DNA from: Paenibacillus sp. RC334
Lineage (GTDB): Bacteria > Bacillota > Bacilli > Paenibacillales > Paenibacillaceae
NCBI RefSeq assembly: GCF_030034735.1
Contig: NZ_CP125370.1
Coordinates: 5,565,001 to 5,629,000, forward strand
DNA: 64,000 bases
Direction of reading: 5' to 3'
Part shown: piece by piece, positions 10,006 to 17,136 of the stretch
Layout: every line of letters begins with the position of its first letter
Numbering within the stretch: the first letter of the stretch is position 1
Translations under genes and position numbers: made by a program
The notes under the pieces: generated by a model
Told to the model about the DNA's origin: nothing
The model's database searches: none
What the model saw: the letters and a program-made list of their open reading frames with translations, nothing else

Positions 10006-10019
10006 ATTTTGGTTGGAGG

Positions 10020-10064
10020 AAAAGATAACCGCTTGTCTTAGATAAAGACAAGCGATTATCTTTT
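10020..10064. terminator. Bidirectional terminator
   Basis: AAAAGATAACCGCTTGTCTT pairs with AAAGACAAGCGATTATCTTTT over about 19 bp with an AGAT loop, between two convergent genes. Confidence 0.85.
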
Positions 10065-10073
10065 CTATGACTA

Positions 10074-10517
10074 TTAAAGAAGCATCCATCCACCGCTGGT
10101 GGAATGCACTCGCGTCACTACACCTTTACCGGTAATGAATCTGATTCCCTGTGTTTCGTATTCAATAAATGGGAATTTAACTTCAATCAAATCATATCTC
10201 CCTTGATTGTCCTCCAAAAAGTCTTGGAGATACCCCATTTCCCAGTAACCATTAATAACCATACTTTTGAGAGCTTCTTTTTCACTAGGAATCATACCCA
10301 CCAGGAGAGAAGCTATGCCTGCTGCCAAACTAGGTGCAGTGTATTTAAAAAACATAGCTCCAATAACAGACAGCGAAGTACTTAACGCAATGGCCAAAGC
10401 ATTAGTATTTTGCTCTACAAGACCCTTATCATAAACATTTCGTTGTGCTCTTTGCATTTGTCTGACCTGATCCAAATTCAAAACGATACTAGCAGTGTAT
10501 TCTTTTGTAAATGCCAT
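10074..10517 (-). CDS. Hypothetical protein with two hydrophobic helices
   Basis: 147 residues, unrecognised. The N-terminal 40 residues are polar (LDQVRQMQRAQRNVYDKGLVEQ). Residues about 41-78 form two hydrophobic stretches (ALSTSLSVIGAMFF and APSLAAGIASLLVGMI). The rest is a soluble strand-rich tail ending VTRVHSTSGGWMLL. AAAAGGAG stands before the ATG. It sits among other small exported or membrane proteins on an A+T-rich stretch. Function unknown. Confidence 0.65.
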   Translation of the reverse strand: MAFTKEYTASIVLNLDQVRQMQRAQRNVYDKGLVEQNTNALAIALSTSLSVIGAMFFKYTAPSLAAGIASLLVGMIPSEKEALKSMVINGYWEMGYLQDFLEDNQGRYDLIEVKFPFIEYETQGIRFITGKGVVTRVHSTSGGWMLL

Positions 10518-10574
10518 AATAATTATCTCCTTTTAATTAAAGTTTTTTTGTCTAATCAGACTGGCTAGAGAAAG

Positions 10575-10769
10575 CTGCGCGCTTTTATTTGCTTCTCGTT
10601 ATATAGGGAAAAAAAGAAGCATTTTTACAATTCATTCATACTTTTTTATTTAAAAGTTTCTATTCCAGTTGGTTTAACTGAATGTACTCTAAAAATTCAA
10701 CGATAATCTGGGAAATGGCATCTTCTTGTGGCAAGTAAATAAATTTACTTACATGCAAAATATCGTTTT
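10575..10769 (-). other. Intergenic remnant codons, minus strand
   Basis: On the minus strand, past the broken HTH gene, another frame reads DILHVSKFIYLPQEDAISQIIVEFLEYIQLNQLE and stops near 10665. It has no start codon with a ribosome site and may be the tail of a decayed neighbour. The rest of this stretch holds nothing I can identify. Confidence 0.25.
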
Positions 10770-10973
10770 TTAAGAGATATCAATGAGCTGTAGCATAGCT
10801 TGGCTGTCCTTTTTCTGAACTATTTGTATTAATCTTAAAAGTCCACTGTCTGAGATAGTTCCTGGAGCATTTTTCTTCCATTTGCTCACCGCCTGTTGAC
10901 TAATGTGTAATTGCTGAGCTACTTAAGATTCAGTTAAATCTTCAATATAAAGCTTATACATTGGTTGATACAT
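10770..10973 (-). pseudogene. Small helix-turn-helix protein with an in-frame stop
   Basis: From the ATG at 10973 the frame reads MYQPMYKLYIEDLTES, then TAA at 10923-10925, then continues VAQQLHISQQAVSKWKKNA and ends at 10770 (67 codons before the stop). The second part is a classic helix-turn-helix: V-A-Q-Q-L-x-I-S-Q-Q-A-V-S-K-W. A C-to-T change turning CAA (Gln) into TAA explains the stop, since ESQVAQQL is the expected sequence. It is probably a decayed small DNA-binding regulator or phage-type repressor. No read-through signal was seen. Confidence 0.6.
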
Positions 10974-11017
10974 CTTCCTAAGCCTGTTTTCTCAAACTAC
11001 AACGTGAACCCTAAGAA

Positions 11018-11062
11018 AAAACGCAAAGAAGCTCCAGACCTGAGGCCCAGAGCTTTCTTTGT
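11018..11062 (-). terminator. Terminator of the secreted-protein gene at 11075
   Basis: On the minus strand AAAGAAAGCTCTGGGCC pairs with GGTCTGGAGCTTCTTTG, followed by CGTTTTTTC. Confidence 0.75.
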
Positions 11063-11074
11063 TTAGGTCAGTTA

Positions 11075-11593
11075 TTATTTTGCGTCCGAAGGCAATGAAC
11101 CGGCTACGCCCCAAATTTCCACATTAACTTTGTTTGTACCGCCCCGGAACTGAATTGTATATCGTCCAGAACGCAAACCGTCCGAAAATCCCGCATCAGT
11201 ACTTCTCCAAACTGTTTCACTGTTTTTGCTGATTGTCTTGCCGTCAACATACACTTTACCAGAATCGTTGTGCTGTACAGTAAAATCAACCGGGGCATTA
11301 GCATAATTTCTAATGCGCAATTTAACATGCCCAAACCCCTTAGGAACCTCGAAGCTACCTGGTGCAGTTGCACTTCCCCCTACAGTAAAGTTAAAAGAAT
11401 TCCCCACGCTCTGAGGAGTTATGACATGGTCACCAGTAGTTGTTGTACCAGTATCTCGGGTCACCTTAGTGGATGTATTCGCCGAAATCTTATCAGGATG
11501 AGGTACTGCTACATCATTTTGTGCTGCGTAAATGTTAGGTGTACCTACAACAAAAAGCAGTAAAGCAGCAATAATAATCGCTATTTTTTTCAT
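11075..11593 (-). CDS. Secreted beta-rich protein of unknown function
   Basis: 172 residues. The signal peptide is clear (MKKIAIIIAALLLFVVGTPNIYAA, cleavage likely after YAA). The mature part starts with a Thr-rich linker and then a compact beta-sandwich-like domain: FNFTVGGS, VKLRIRNYANAPVDFTVQHND, GKVYVDGKTI, RYTIQFRGGTNKVNVEIWGV. I do not recognise the family. It has its own terminator and stands alone. Being one of several exported small proteins in this stretch, it may act at the cell surface or in antagonism, but that is inference only. Confidence 0.75.
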   Translation of the reverse strand: MKKIAIIIAALLLFVVGTPNIYAAQNDVAVPHPDKISANTSTKVTRDTGTTTTGDHVITPQSVGNSFNFTVGGSATAPGSFEVPKGFGHVKLRIRNYANAPVDFTVQHNDSGKVYVDGKTISKNSETVWRSTDAGFSDGLRSGRYTIQFRGGTNKVNVEIWGVAGSLPSDAK

Positions 11594-11687
11594 GATATTC
11601 CCTTCTGGTCATATATTTACATTATAATGATAACATTCACATCTGTTTTACAGGCGTTTTATCACACTTCATAAAGGAGAGAGATAC

Positions 11688-11895
11688 ATGTATTCCCTAA
11701 GCGGTACCATTGCTTTAATATCAAGCATGTCTATGTTTTGACTTTTTATACTATTTAAGAGTCACCCATTCCGCAGGATTTAATGATGCTTTTTACTTAT
11801 TTCCACTGATCTTAATTGTTCTTTGTATTTATTCTTATTGGAAGGATCATGATGAAAAAAGTAGGTCGTCCAGAGAAATAGAACAACGGGTATAG
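11688..11895 (+). pseudogene. Broken two-helix small membrane protein gene
   Basis: A good ribosome site (AAAGGAG) precedes ATG 11688. The frame reads MYSLSGTIALISSMSMF, then TGA where TGG (Trp) would be expected, then LFILFKSHP. After a one-base shift it continues as AGFNDAFYLFPLILIVLCIYSYW and a charged tail ending EIEQRV at 11895. The two-helix plan with a charged tail resembles the intact gene at 12360. One nonsense change plus one frameshift make it a pseudogene. Confidence 0.55.
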
Positions 11896-12016
11896 CTCAG
11901 ATCTGAGCGGTTAGATTTTCACAGAAGAAGGGAAGAGTCGTCACAGATTTTAGGCTTTCTGCATGTCACTTAAAATTAGCTTTCTTATTTTTTGAAATGA
12001 GTGTAAATTTTAATGA

Positions 12017-12190
12017 TTAGATTTTGTAGGTGAGCATGGTTTCACTAAAAGTTTGCAACACGGCTTCTTTTTTACCAGCTTTGGTCTCCCGTAATAGCAA
12101 GGTTCCATCTTTTTTCTTGCAGATGATCCTCTCTTGCGTTTCCTCATCTGTTGACTGACCATAAACTACTTCATTTTGACTGAAGTTTTT
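12017..12190 (-). pseudogene. Remnant open frame, minus strand, unidentified
   Basis: The minus strand encodes NFSQNEVVYGQSTDEETQ, ERIICKKKDGTLLLRETK and AGKKEAVLQTFSETMLTYKI, with a stop at 12017. There is no start codon, and the frame is closed upstream by a stop in an A-rich tract. The codon pattern looks protein-like. I do not recognise the family; it is probably the C-terminal end of a decayed gene. Confidence 0.3.
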
Positions 12191-12249
12191 TTACAAACAA
12201 TCCATCCTTCGTTTTGATTCTGTCAGGATGACTGGGAGGGGTAAGAGAA

Positions 12250-12339
12250 GTGATGAATATTGACAATCTCCAAAAGTTGATGTGCGCAACCTTTTGGATT
12301 ATAATAATCATGTTTATATTTTTTGGATTTATTACATAA
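12250..12339 (+). CDS. 29-residue single-helix membrane microprotein
   Basis: GTG at 12250 (or the next codon, ATG 12253) follows GGAGGGG with 8-10 bases of spacing. It encodes a short polar start (MNIDNLQKLMCA) and one membrane helix (TFWIIIIMFIFFGFIT), stopping at 12339. The two-helix membrane protein at 12360 follows after 20 bases, so the two are probably co-transcribed. Length and make-up fit holin-like, toxin or regulatory microproteins, but nothing decides between these. The strong ribosome site is the main evidence that it is translated. Confidence 0.45.
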   Translation: MMNIDNLQKLMCATFWIIIIMFIFFGFIT

Positions 12340-12359
12340 AATTATAAAGGGTGATGACA

Positions 12360-12581
12360 ATGAATAGGGCCGCGACAGGAACTATATTTTGTTTTATATC
12401 TGCTATGTTGTATTCTTCTTATTATCTTTGTGCATCAATTATAGGAGCCGGAACGTTAAATCCTAATTATAATGTAACGTTTGATTCTCTAAAAGTTTTT
12501 GCCGTAATAGCTTTGATTATTGGAGTAGCTTACTTAGCTGTAAGTGAATATGAATATTTTAAAAAAAAGAAGAAGGACTAG
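12360..12581 (+). CDS. Small two-helix membrane protein
   Basis: 73 residues with two hydrophobic segments (ATGTIFCFISAMLYSSYYLC and LKVFAVIALIIGVAYLAV) and a lysine-rich end (EYFKKKKKD). I start it at ATG 12360, 9 bases after AAAGGG; a GTG at 12351 is in frame but overlaps that site. It lies 20 bases after the microprotein gene. The function is unknown; a holin or immunity role could be guessed but not shown. The broken gene at 11688 has the same plan. Confidence 0.6.
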   Translation: MNRAATGTIFCFISAMLYSSYYLCASIIGAGTLNPNYNVTFDSLKVFAVIALIIGVAYLAVSEYEYFKKKKKD

Positions 12582-12596
12582 TCCTTCTTCTTTTAC
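12564..12596. terminator. Bidirectional terminator overlapping a gene end
   Basis: AAAGAAGAAGGAC, loop TAG, TCCTTCTTCTTT, then T-rich bases. The stem includes the last codons of the 12360 gene and also faces the convergent gene that ends at 12612. Confidence 0.8.
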
Positions 12597-12611
12597 ATTA
12601 TCAATTAATTA

Positions 12612-13343
12612 CTATAGCTTTGTTTCTACTACAGTGATTACACCTTGTACTTTACCACCCGCAAGTTTAACAGGGGTTTTGATGGTAACATTACGGATGC
12701 GCTCTAATACCGTATCCACATAATTATAACCAACTAGGTCTCCTGTAACTACTTTATAAAAAGGGGTAAATTGTAGTTTCGCTTGATATCCAGGCTTAAC
12801 AGTTAGAGAACTAGTATAAGTATAGGAGTCAGTAGTTGACCAGCCACCTCCTAGAACTGAAGTTACTGCGTCATTCCATTTAGTGGAAACGGTCATATTC
12901 GCACTCCACGTATAACTTTTTGACCAACCTACCGTTTGGGTTACTGTGGTAGTTTTGCTTTTATTTTTAATATAGTCAGTTACATCGCTTTTCATAGCTA
13001 CTTGTAATTGACTAGGATAGTATAAGGACTGGATTAATTTACGCTTAGAAACAAAGTCAAGGCCAGTATCAGCCATTGGACTAATCCTATTTTCGCCATC
13101 ATAAACTTGAGCTGTGACTGTCTGTGGCTGTTCTTGAGAAAGAAGTTTTTGATACTCATTTAACGAAATTTCTTCCAAACCACTATCTGTAGTTATGTAG
13201 GCTTTAACTACTTTGGGCTGTGAAGTAGCTGACTCACTAACAGCAATATTAGAATTAGTTACCTCAGCATTTGCAACAGATACAACAGGAACAGAAAATA
13301 GAGCTACTGATAGAGCAATCAACGCAAAACTTTTCTTTTTCAA
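12612..13343 (-). CDS. Secreted protein with aerolysin-like alternating strands, unknown family
   Basis: 243 residues from a TTG at 13343 with GGAGGG 8 bases upstream; longer frames upstream lack a site. The signal peptide is clear (KKKSFALIALSVALFSVPVVSVANA). The second half has long Thr/Ser-alternating strands (KSKTTTVTQTVGWSKSYTW, ANMTVSTKW, STTDSYTYTSSLTVKPGYQ) and ends with strands rich in Val and Lys. This pattern of amphipathic strands around a Gly-rich turn (SVLGGGWST) recalls the insertion region of aerolysin/ETX-MTX2 pore-forming proteins. I see no diagnostic motif, so the resemblance is only a hint. Confidence 0.6.
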   Translation of the reverse strand: MKKKSFALIALSVALFSVPVVSVANAEVTNSNIAVSESATSQPKVVKAYITTDSGLEEISLNEYQKLLSQEQPQTVTAQVYDGENRISPMADTGLDFVSKRKLIQSLYYPSQLQVAMKSDVTDYIKNKSKTTTVTQTVGWSKSYTWSANMTVSTKWNDAVTSVLGGGWSTTDSYTYTSSLTVKPGYQAKLQFTPFYKVVTGDLVGYNYVDTVLERIRNVTIKTPVKLAGGKVQGVITVVETKL

Positions 13344-13559
13344 AGAAATCCCTCCAAATAATATTATTTTATAGAAACTTCTTTTGCATAGAAACTCACA
13401 AAAAAAGCGACTAACAACGCTAATAAACATGTAAGTATGTAATCTTATGTAATCGAGCAAAAGTAAAGTGAAGAAAATTGCATATGAAATCACACCATAA
13501 AATATTTCAATATTATTATATTTTTTAATCAATGGTAATAATTACAATAATTATTGTAT

Positions 13560-13848
13560 CACAAAACTTCTATTTTCCTACCACAAAATTCAAGAATTCC
13601 CTATAAATGAATCCCCCCTCCTAGATAGCTAACCTTACAAAGCTCTTAACAAGCTTGCATTGCCATTTCCTTTAGGCCAAAGGATAGGTTTTATGGGTCA
13701 TTGGTTGGTTTTTGAAATTAATATGTGCATCGATTCTTACCCATACCTCAAGAAATTAATTACATTTTATGACATGGTAATGTATTTTTCTTTTAAAAAA
13801 GCCATTATATAGAATGATTATATTAGTTAGATGAGAGGAGGGATAGTT
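13560..13848. other. Intergenic region, no gene identified
   Basis: A+T-rich sequence between the secreted-protein gene and the transition-state cluster. No coding frame with a ribosome site was found before the micropeptide frame at 13849. Confidence 0.4.
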
Positions 13849-13902
13849 TTGCATAAACAGTATCTGTTTTATTTACTTGAACGAAACCAGGCGTCATGCT
13901 AA
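13849..13902 (+). CDS. Possible 17-residue micropeptide
   Basis: AGGAGGGATAGTT leads to a TTG start, and the frame encodes MHKQYLFYLLERNQASC and stops. The ribosome site is as strong as any in the window, which is why it is listed. It may be a true micropeptide, or the first codons of a gene truncated when the neighbouring Spo0E/Alo cluster was rearranged. No family can be assigned to so short a sequence. Confidence 0.25.
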   Translation: MHKQYLFYLLERNQASC

Positions 13903-13954
13903 GGCAAGAAAAACAATGTAGGTGATGTGGCTTTGAAAGCATGAGGATGTTTGG

Positions 13955-14134
13955 TTATATCAGTTGGGTCAGCTTCTTGGTCTGAAACATACGGTTGTAC
14001 TGATTAATCAGTTCATCCAAAAACATAGACTGTTCAAGCACACAGGCATGTCCGAAACCATACTGTTTGTACAGATCATGCAATCGTTGCCGGGCATCTT
14101 CCAACTGTTGATTTAACGTTTCATCTGTATTCAT
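13955..14134 (-). CDS. Spo0E-like aspartyl-phosphate phosphatase
   Basis: 59 residues forming two helices, with the Spo0E signature SMFLDELINQYNRMF in the second helix. Proteins of this family dephosphorylate Spo0A~P and so hold back sporulation. ATG 14134 follows AGGAGGG with 8 bases between. It is the third gene of a minus-strand group (Alo receptor, Alo peptide, Spo0E-like), 68 bases past the peptide stop codon. The position suggests that quorum-sensing output and Spo0A control are linked here, which is inference. A 59-residue paralogue is at 47966. Confidence 0.8.
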   Translation of the reverse strand: MNTDETLNQQLEDARQRLHDLYKQYGFGHACVLEQSMFLDELINQYNRMFQTKKLTQLI

Positions 14135-14202
14135 AGCGCATTCCCTCCTAATGAATCTCATTTTAGGTTGGAATGTGGAAATATGGATTGCTATTTTAGC
14201 AA

Positions 14203-14400
14203 TCAAAAATCAACAAAATATAGCAAAAAAAGACCAGCAGCTAGGCTGGTCAATGGTAATGAAATAGTGCTCGGATCAAGCTCCACCAATGTGTTCTTAG
14301 GTTTAAATGTGCCCAGGATAGGATCTTTAGCCTGAACTGGTAGTACGAGTACCAGTACAAAGCTAATTGCTGTCAAGAACAAAACCATCTTTTTGATCAT
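14203..14400 (-). CDS. Alo-type exported signalling pro-peptide, overlapping its receptor gene
   Basis: 65 residues starting MIKKMVLFLTAISFVLVLVL, a clear Sec signal peptide, followed by a short PVQAKDPILGTFKPKNTL region and a hydrophobic C-terminus. The ATG at 14400 lies inside the 3' end of the receptor gene, overlapping it by exactly 38 nt in another frame. The same plan and the same overlap are seen at 56179-56331. In known Alo/RRNPP systems the exported pro-peptide is cut and the short mature peptide re-enters the cell and binds the TPR receptor. The mature peptide cannot be located from sequence. The second hydrophobic stretch at the C-terminus is unusual for such peptides. Confidence 0.7.
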   Translation of the reverse strand: MIKKMVLFLTAISFVLVLVLPVQAKDPILGTFKPKNTLVELDPSTISLPLTSLAAGLFLLYFVDF

Positions 14401-15745
14401 TTTCTTTCCACATTTTTTGAAGTTTTTTTCCTGCTTCAAAGACAGCATTCACACTAAAACGATCAAATAATCGTGCACAATTTGAGATAATCAGTTGATT
14501 ATTAATTGTAAGAGCTTTTTCCCAAGCGACTAAAAGGCACTCGAAACCATATGAATATCTTCCTTTATTAAGGCTATACTTGGCCATCTTGTACCAAAAC
14601 CGTGCATACTGCTGTGGCAAAAATTGTTGCTTAATATCAGCAGGGGATGGCTCCTGATACGCGGCAATTTGGGGTTCAAAGCGCTTGAGGATATGATCAA
14701 CATTAATATTGTACTGATTAGCTGCTTCAATGACGTTTAAGAGTTCGTTGAAAATATATTTTTCGCCTGCCATATACTCTACGTAATCCGGCAAGACACT
14801 CACATCTCCCGACATCAGCTTGTTCACGTAAGTATTAATTTTCGCCCATTGCTGATATTGCCCCTTCCAATAAAGCGAATCGGGGTCCTGCTCCTTTACC
14901 CAACTTAGATCGGTATAGCCCTGAAGATGTTCTAGTGCATGTTTATGATCTCCTTTCGCATCGCAAGCATTAGCACACATTAGTTCGGAATAGGCTATGT
15001 AGGTAAAAAGCGGCTTACTTGGTTTTTTCTGCGACTCTTTTCCTTTACGCTTGGAGTTGTGAACCAAATCATATTGAACCTGTCCTAATTGTCCCATTTG
15101 CTTTGCATACTTATATACCTTGTCCCACTGACTCAATGCTCTGTACACATTCGCTAAATCTTTCAGCGCATCCAGTTGGTCGGCTTCATGCAAACGATGG
15201 ACAAACGATTCGAATTTGGCGGCGGCGTCCATATTGCGATTTTGATCCTTTCCGATCGCAATGGTGAACAAGCGATAGTGGCAGATCGCAAGTCGTTCCG
15301 AATGCTGCTGTTTTTCGCCCTCGGCGATGTTCTCGTATAGGTAAGCCGCTGCTTCCCGATAATCTTGTTCATAACAATCCTCTGCTAATGCAAAGAGATA
15401 AGGAAGATAGCCCAGATCATCCAGCAGCACACTTACTACTTTTTGCAAACAGTCTACGCGCTGAAACTGCACACAGCGGTACAAGAACGGGCTAATTCTT
15501 CTCCAGTTCAGCGGTGCATCTATCACACTTTCTTCAATATATCTTTCATAGAAATGGTCTGTTGGTAAATTCATTCCTAACGTAATGCGATCCAATTGGT
15601 GCACCGAAATGGTACGATTGCCCGTTATAATACCGCTTACTGTGCCCGGATTCATGCCAGCAATGTGTCCAAACTCGGTCATGCTCAAGCCTGCTTGTTT
15701 TAGGTATCTTTCTAATTCTGCTCTAATCTTGGGTGTGATTTCCAT
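14363..15745 (-). CDS. Alo-type (RRNPP) quorum-sensing receptor, XRE + TPR
   Basis: 460 residues. The N-terminus is an XRE helix-turn-helix (MTEFGHIAGMNPGTVSGIIT, then NRTISVHQLDRIT, residues about 5-60). The rest is helical TPR-like repeats, including QQHSERLAICHYRLF and DQLDALKDLANVYRALSQWD. The same landmarks occur in the receptors at 42199 and 56294. Such proteins bind a re-imported peptide in the TPR groove and change DNA binding. The start ATG 15745 follows AAAGGGTGG. The peptide gene overlaps its end by 38 nt. The gene diverges from the AbrB-like pair at 15925, with an inverted repeat between them. Confidence 0.85.
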   Translation of the reverse strand: MEITPKIRAELERYLKQAGLSMTEFGHIAGMNPGTVSGIITGNRTISVHQLDRITLGMNLPTDHFYERYIEESVIDAPLNWRRISPFLYRCVQFQRVDCLQKVVSVLLDDLGYLPYLFALAEDCYEQDYREAAAYLYENIAEGEKQQHSERLAICHYRLFTIAIGKDQNRNMDAAAKFESFVHRLHEADQLDALKDLANVYRALSQWDKVYKYAKQMGQLGQVQYDLVHNSKRKGKESQKKPSKPLFTYIAYSELMCANACDAKGDHKHALEHLQGYTDLSWVKEQDPDSLYWKGQYQQWAKINTYVNKLMSGDVSVLPDYVEYMAGEKYIFNELLNVIEAANQYNINVDHILKRFEPQIAAYQEPSPADIKQQFLPQQYARFWYKMAKYSLNKGRYSYGFECLLVAWEKALTINNQLIISNCARLFDRFSVNAVFEAGKKLQKMWKENDQKDGFVLDSN

Positions 15746-15809
15746 AAATAAACCACCCTTTCAGCGTGAACTTTAATATGATACACATTTTTTTAAAAAA
15801 TATATTTTG

Positions 15810-15835
15810 GAAACTTATAATATGATGAAAGTTTC
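15810..15835. promoter_or_regulatory. Inverted repeat in the divergent receptor/AbrB promoter region
   Basis: GAAACTT, twelve bases holding TATAATATG, then AAGTTTC. A related GAACTTTAATATGAT lies some 40 bases to the left. The dyad sits between the Alo receptor and the AbrB-like genes and could be an operator for either; this is inference from position. Confidence 0.4.
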
Positions 15836-15924
15836 GACTACTCCTGATAATACCACATTTTGGAATAAGAATAAATGCTTCTATTTTATTGCTTTTTATC
15901 TTGGTAATAGGAGGTCTTTTGGCA

Positions 15925-16356
15925 ATGCCTCATGTAAAAATGACAAAAAACTTAGACCCTACAGGGCGCTTAGTCATTCCCAAGGAAATCCTGTATACAT
16001 GCGATATTTTTCACGGTCATTCTATTGAATTTTTTGCAGATGAAAAGACGGGTACGCTATTACTACAAAGATACTACGGGCAGTCTTGTCATTTTTGTCT
16101 CTCTACTGAAGAATTAAGTGGTTTCAAAGGCTCTCTCATATGTAAAAATTGCAACTATATGCTCAAGACCGTATCTATGCGTGTACAAGTCTTTCAGCCC
16201 AAAGAGATCATGGCCCAACTTCTTTTAGATCTATATGAAAGCCATCCACATGCTACACAACAGCAATATGCTGGCATGTTGGGTATCTCAGAAGCTCGCA
16301 TAAGCCAGCTCATACAACAAGTGTTCGATCAGGCAAGTGCCCAACTGGAGGAATGA
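15925..16356 (+). CDS. AbrB-like regulator with zinc ribbon and C-terminal HTH (first of pair)
   Basis: 143 residues. An AbrB swapped-hairpin domain (MTKNLDPTGRLVIPKEIL) is followed by a four-cysteine zinc ribbon (CHFC, 14 residues, CKNC) and a C-terminal helix-turn-helix (QQQYAGMLGISEARISQLI). ATG 15925 is preferred; AGGAGG lies 10 bases upstream, and a TTG at 15919 is possible. AbrB-type proteins repress transition-state genes during growth. The fusion to a zinc ribbon and a second HTH is unusual and is repeated in the next gene. The gene diverges from the Alo receptor. Confidence 0.75.
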   Translation: MPHVKMTKNLDPTGRLVIPKEILYTCDIFHGHSIEFFADEKTGTLLLQRYYGQSCHFCLSTEELSGFKGSLICKNCNYMLKTVSMRVQVFQPKEIMAQLLLDLYESHPHATQQQYAGMLGISEARISQLIQQVFDQASAQLEE

Positions 16357-16391
16357 GCTTTGCCAAGACAGATGAAGAAGGAGGATATCAT

Positions 16392-16838
16392 ATGAAGAAT
16401 ACAGGTATGACTCGCTCTTTAGATCAGTTAGGCCGAATCGTTATTCCTAAAGAAATGCGGATGTCTATGGGTATCGATGTTGGCGATCCTTTAGAATTTT
16501 ATATGGATATTGAAACCGGTTTTTTGAGTATGCGAAAGTATATCGGGGTCGCCTGTAACCTATGTAATGCTGTCGAAGATCTGACCTATTTTAGAAATTC
16601 ACTTTTATGTAAAACCTGTATACAAGAGCTAAAAGGCAATATAGGCGTTAGTCGCACTCCTGTTCCGATGGTTAAGAAACCTGCGTACAAAGGAAAGAGA
16701 GTCAACCAATCATCACAACGATTAGTCGAGCGTCTAAGAAAAATGGTACATGAACATCCCCATGCCAAGCAGGGCGAATATGCACAATGGCTTGGCGTGT
16801 CACAAGGCCGTATATCGCAGCTTAAAAAGCTGTTGTAG
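16392..16838 (+). CDS. AbrB-like regulator with zinc ribbon and C-terminal HTH (second of pair)
   Basis: 148 residues with the same order as its neighbour: AbrB domain (MTRSLDQLGRIVIPKEMRM), zinc ribbon (CNLC, 14 residues, CKTC), basic linker, and HTH (EYAQWLGVSQGRISQLKKL). ATG 16392 follows AGGAGGATATCAT. It starts 35 bases after the previous stop, so the two are an operon. Sequence drift between the copies is large outside the motifs, so the duplication is old. The two may form mixed dimers through the AbrB domain; that is inference. Confidence 0.75.
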   Translation: MKNTGMTRSLDQLGRIVIPKEMRMSMGIDVGDPLEFYMDIETGFLSMRKYIGVACNLCNAVEDLTYFRNSLLCKTCIQELKGNIGVSRTPVPMVKKPAYKGKRVNQSSQRLVERLRKMVHEHPHAKQGEYAQWLGVSQGRISQLKKLL

Positions 16839-16869
16839 CTTGATTAACCTGCCAAAAATCCGTATACTA

Positions 16870-17106
16870 ACAAAAAAGCAAACGACATTACGCCCGTGAA
16901 GAGCATCCAACTCGGAGGCGTTTACGCCAAGGAACATACATGAGTGTACAAGATGAACATGTATTCCTAAGTAAACCGGACACCCGCCCGTTATAGCGGA
17001 GCAAAGTGGATTGGAGAGTCATGACATCTGTCATGCTGTTCGGTCAATTTGGGTGGCACCGCGAGATCAGAGCGCTCCTCGTCCCATGTGGATGAGGGCG
17101 CTTTTT
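16870..17106 (+). promoter_or_regulatory. T-box leader upstream of serS
   Basis: The canonical T-box GGGTGGCACCGCG is at 17051-17063, followed by a terminator hairpin (AGCGC-CCTCGTCC against GGATGAGG-GCGCT, then TTTTT). Uncharged tRNA pairs with the T-box bulge and favours the antiterminator. The amino acid should be serine from the gene that follows. I could not place the specifier codon with confidence in stem I. The left edge is approximate. Confidence 0.85.
17071..17106 (+). terminator. T-box regulatory terminator
   Basis: A stem of about 13 bp with CATGT loop and a T5 tail, 30 bases before the serS start. Its 5' arm lies just downstream of the T-box, as expected for the alternative antiterminator fold. 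Confidence 0.85.
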
Positions 17107-17136
17107 GTATTTTTATCCGAAAAGGAGTGCGGTGTC

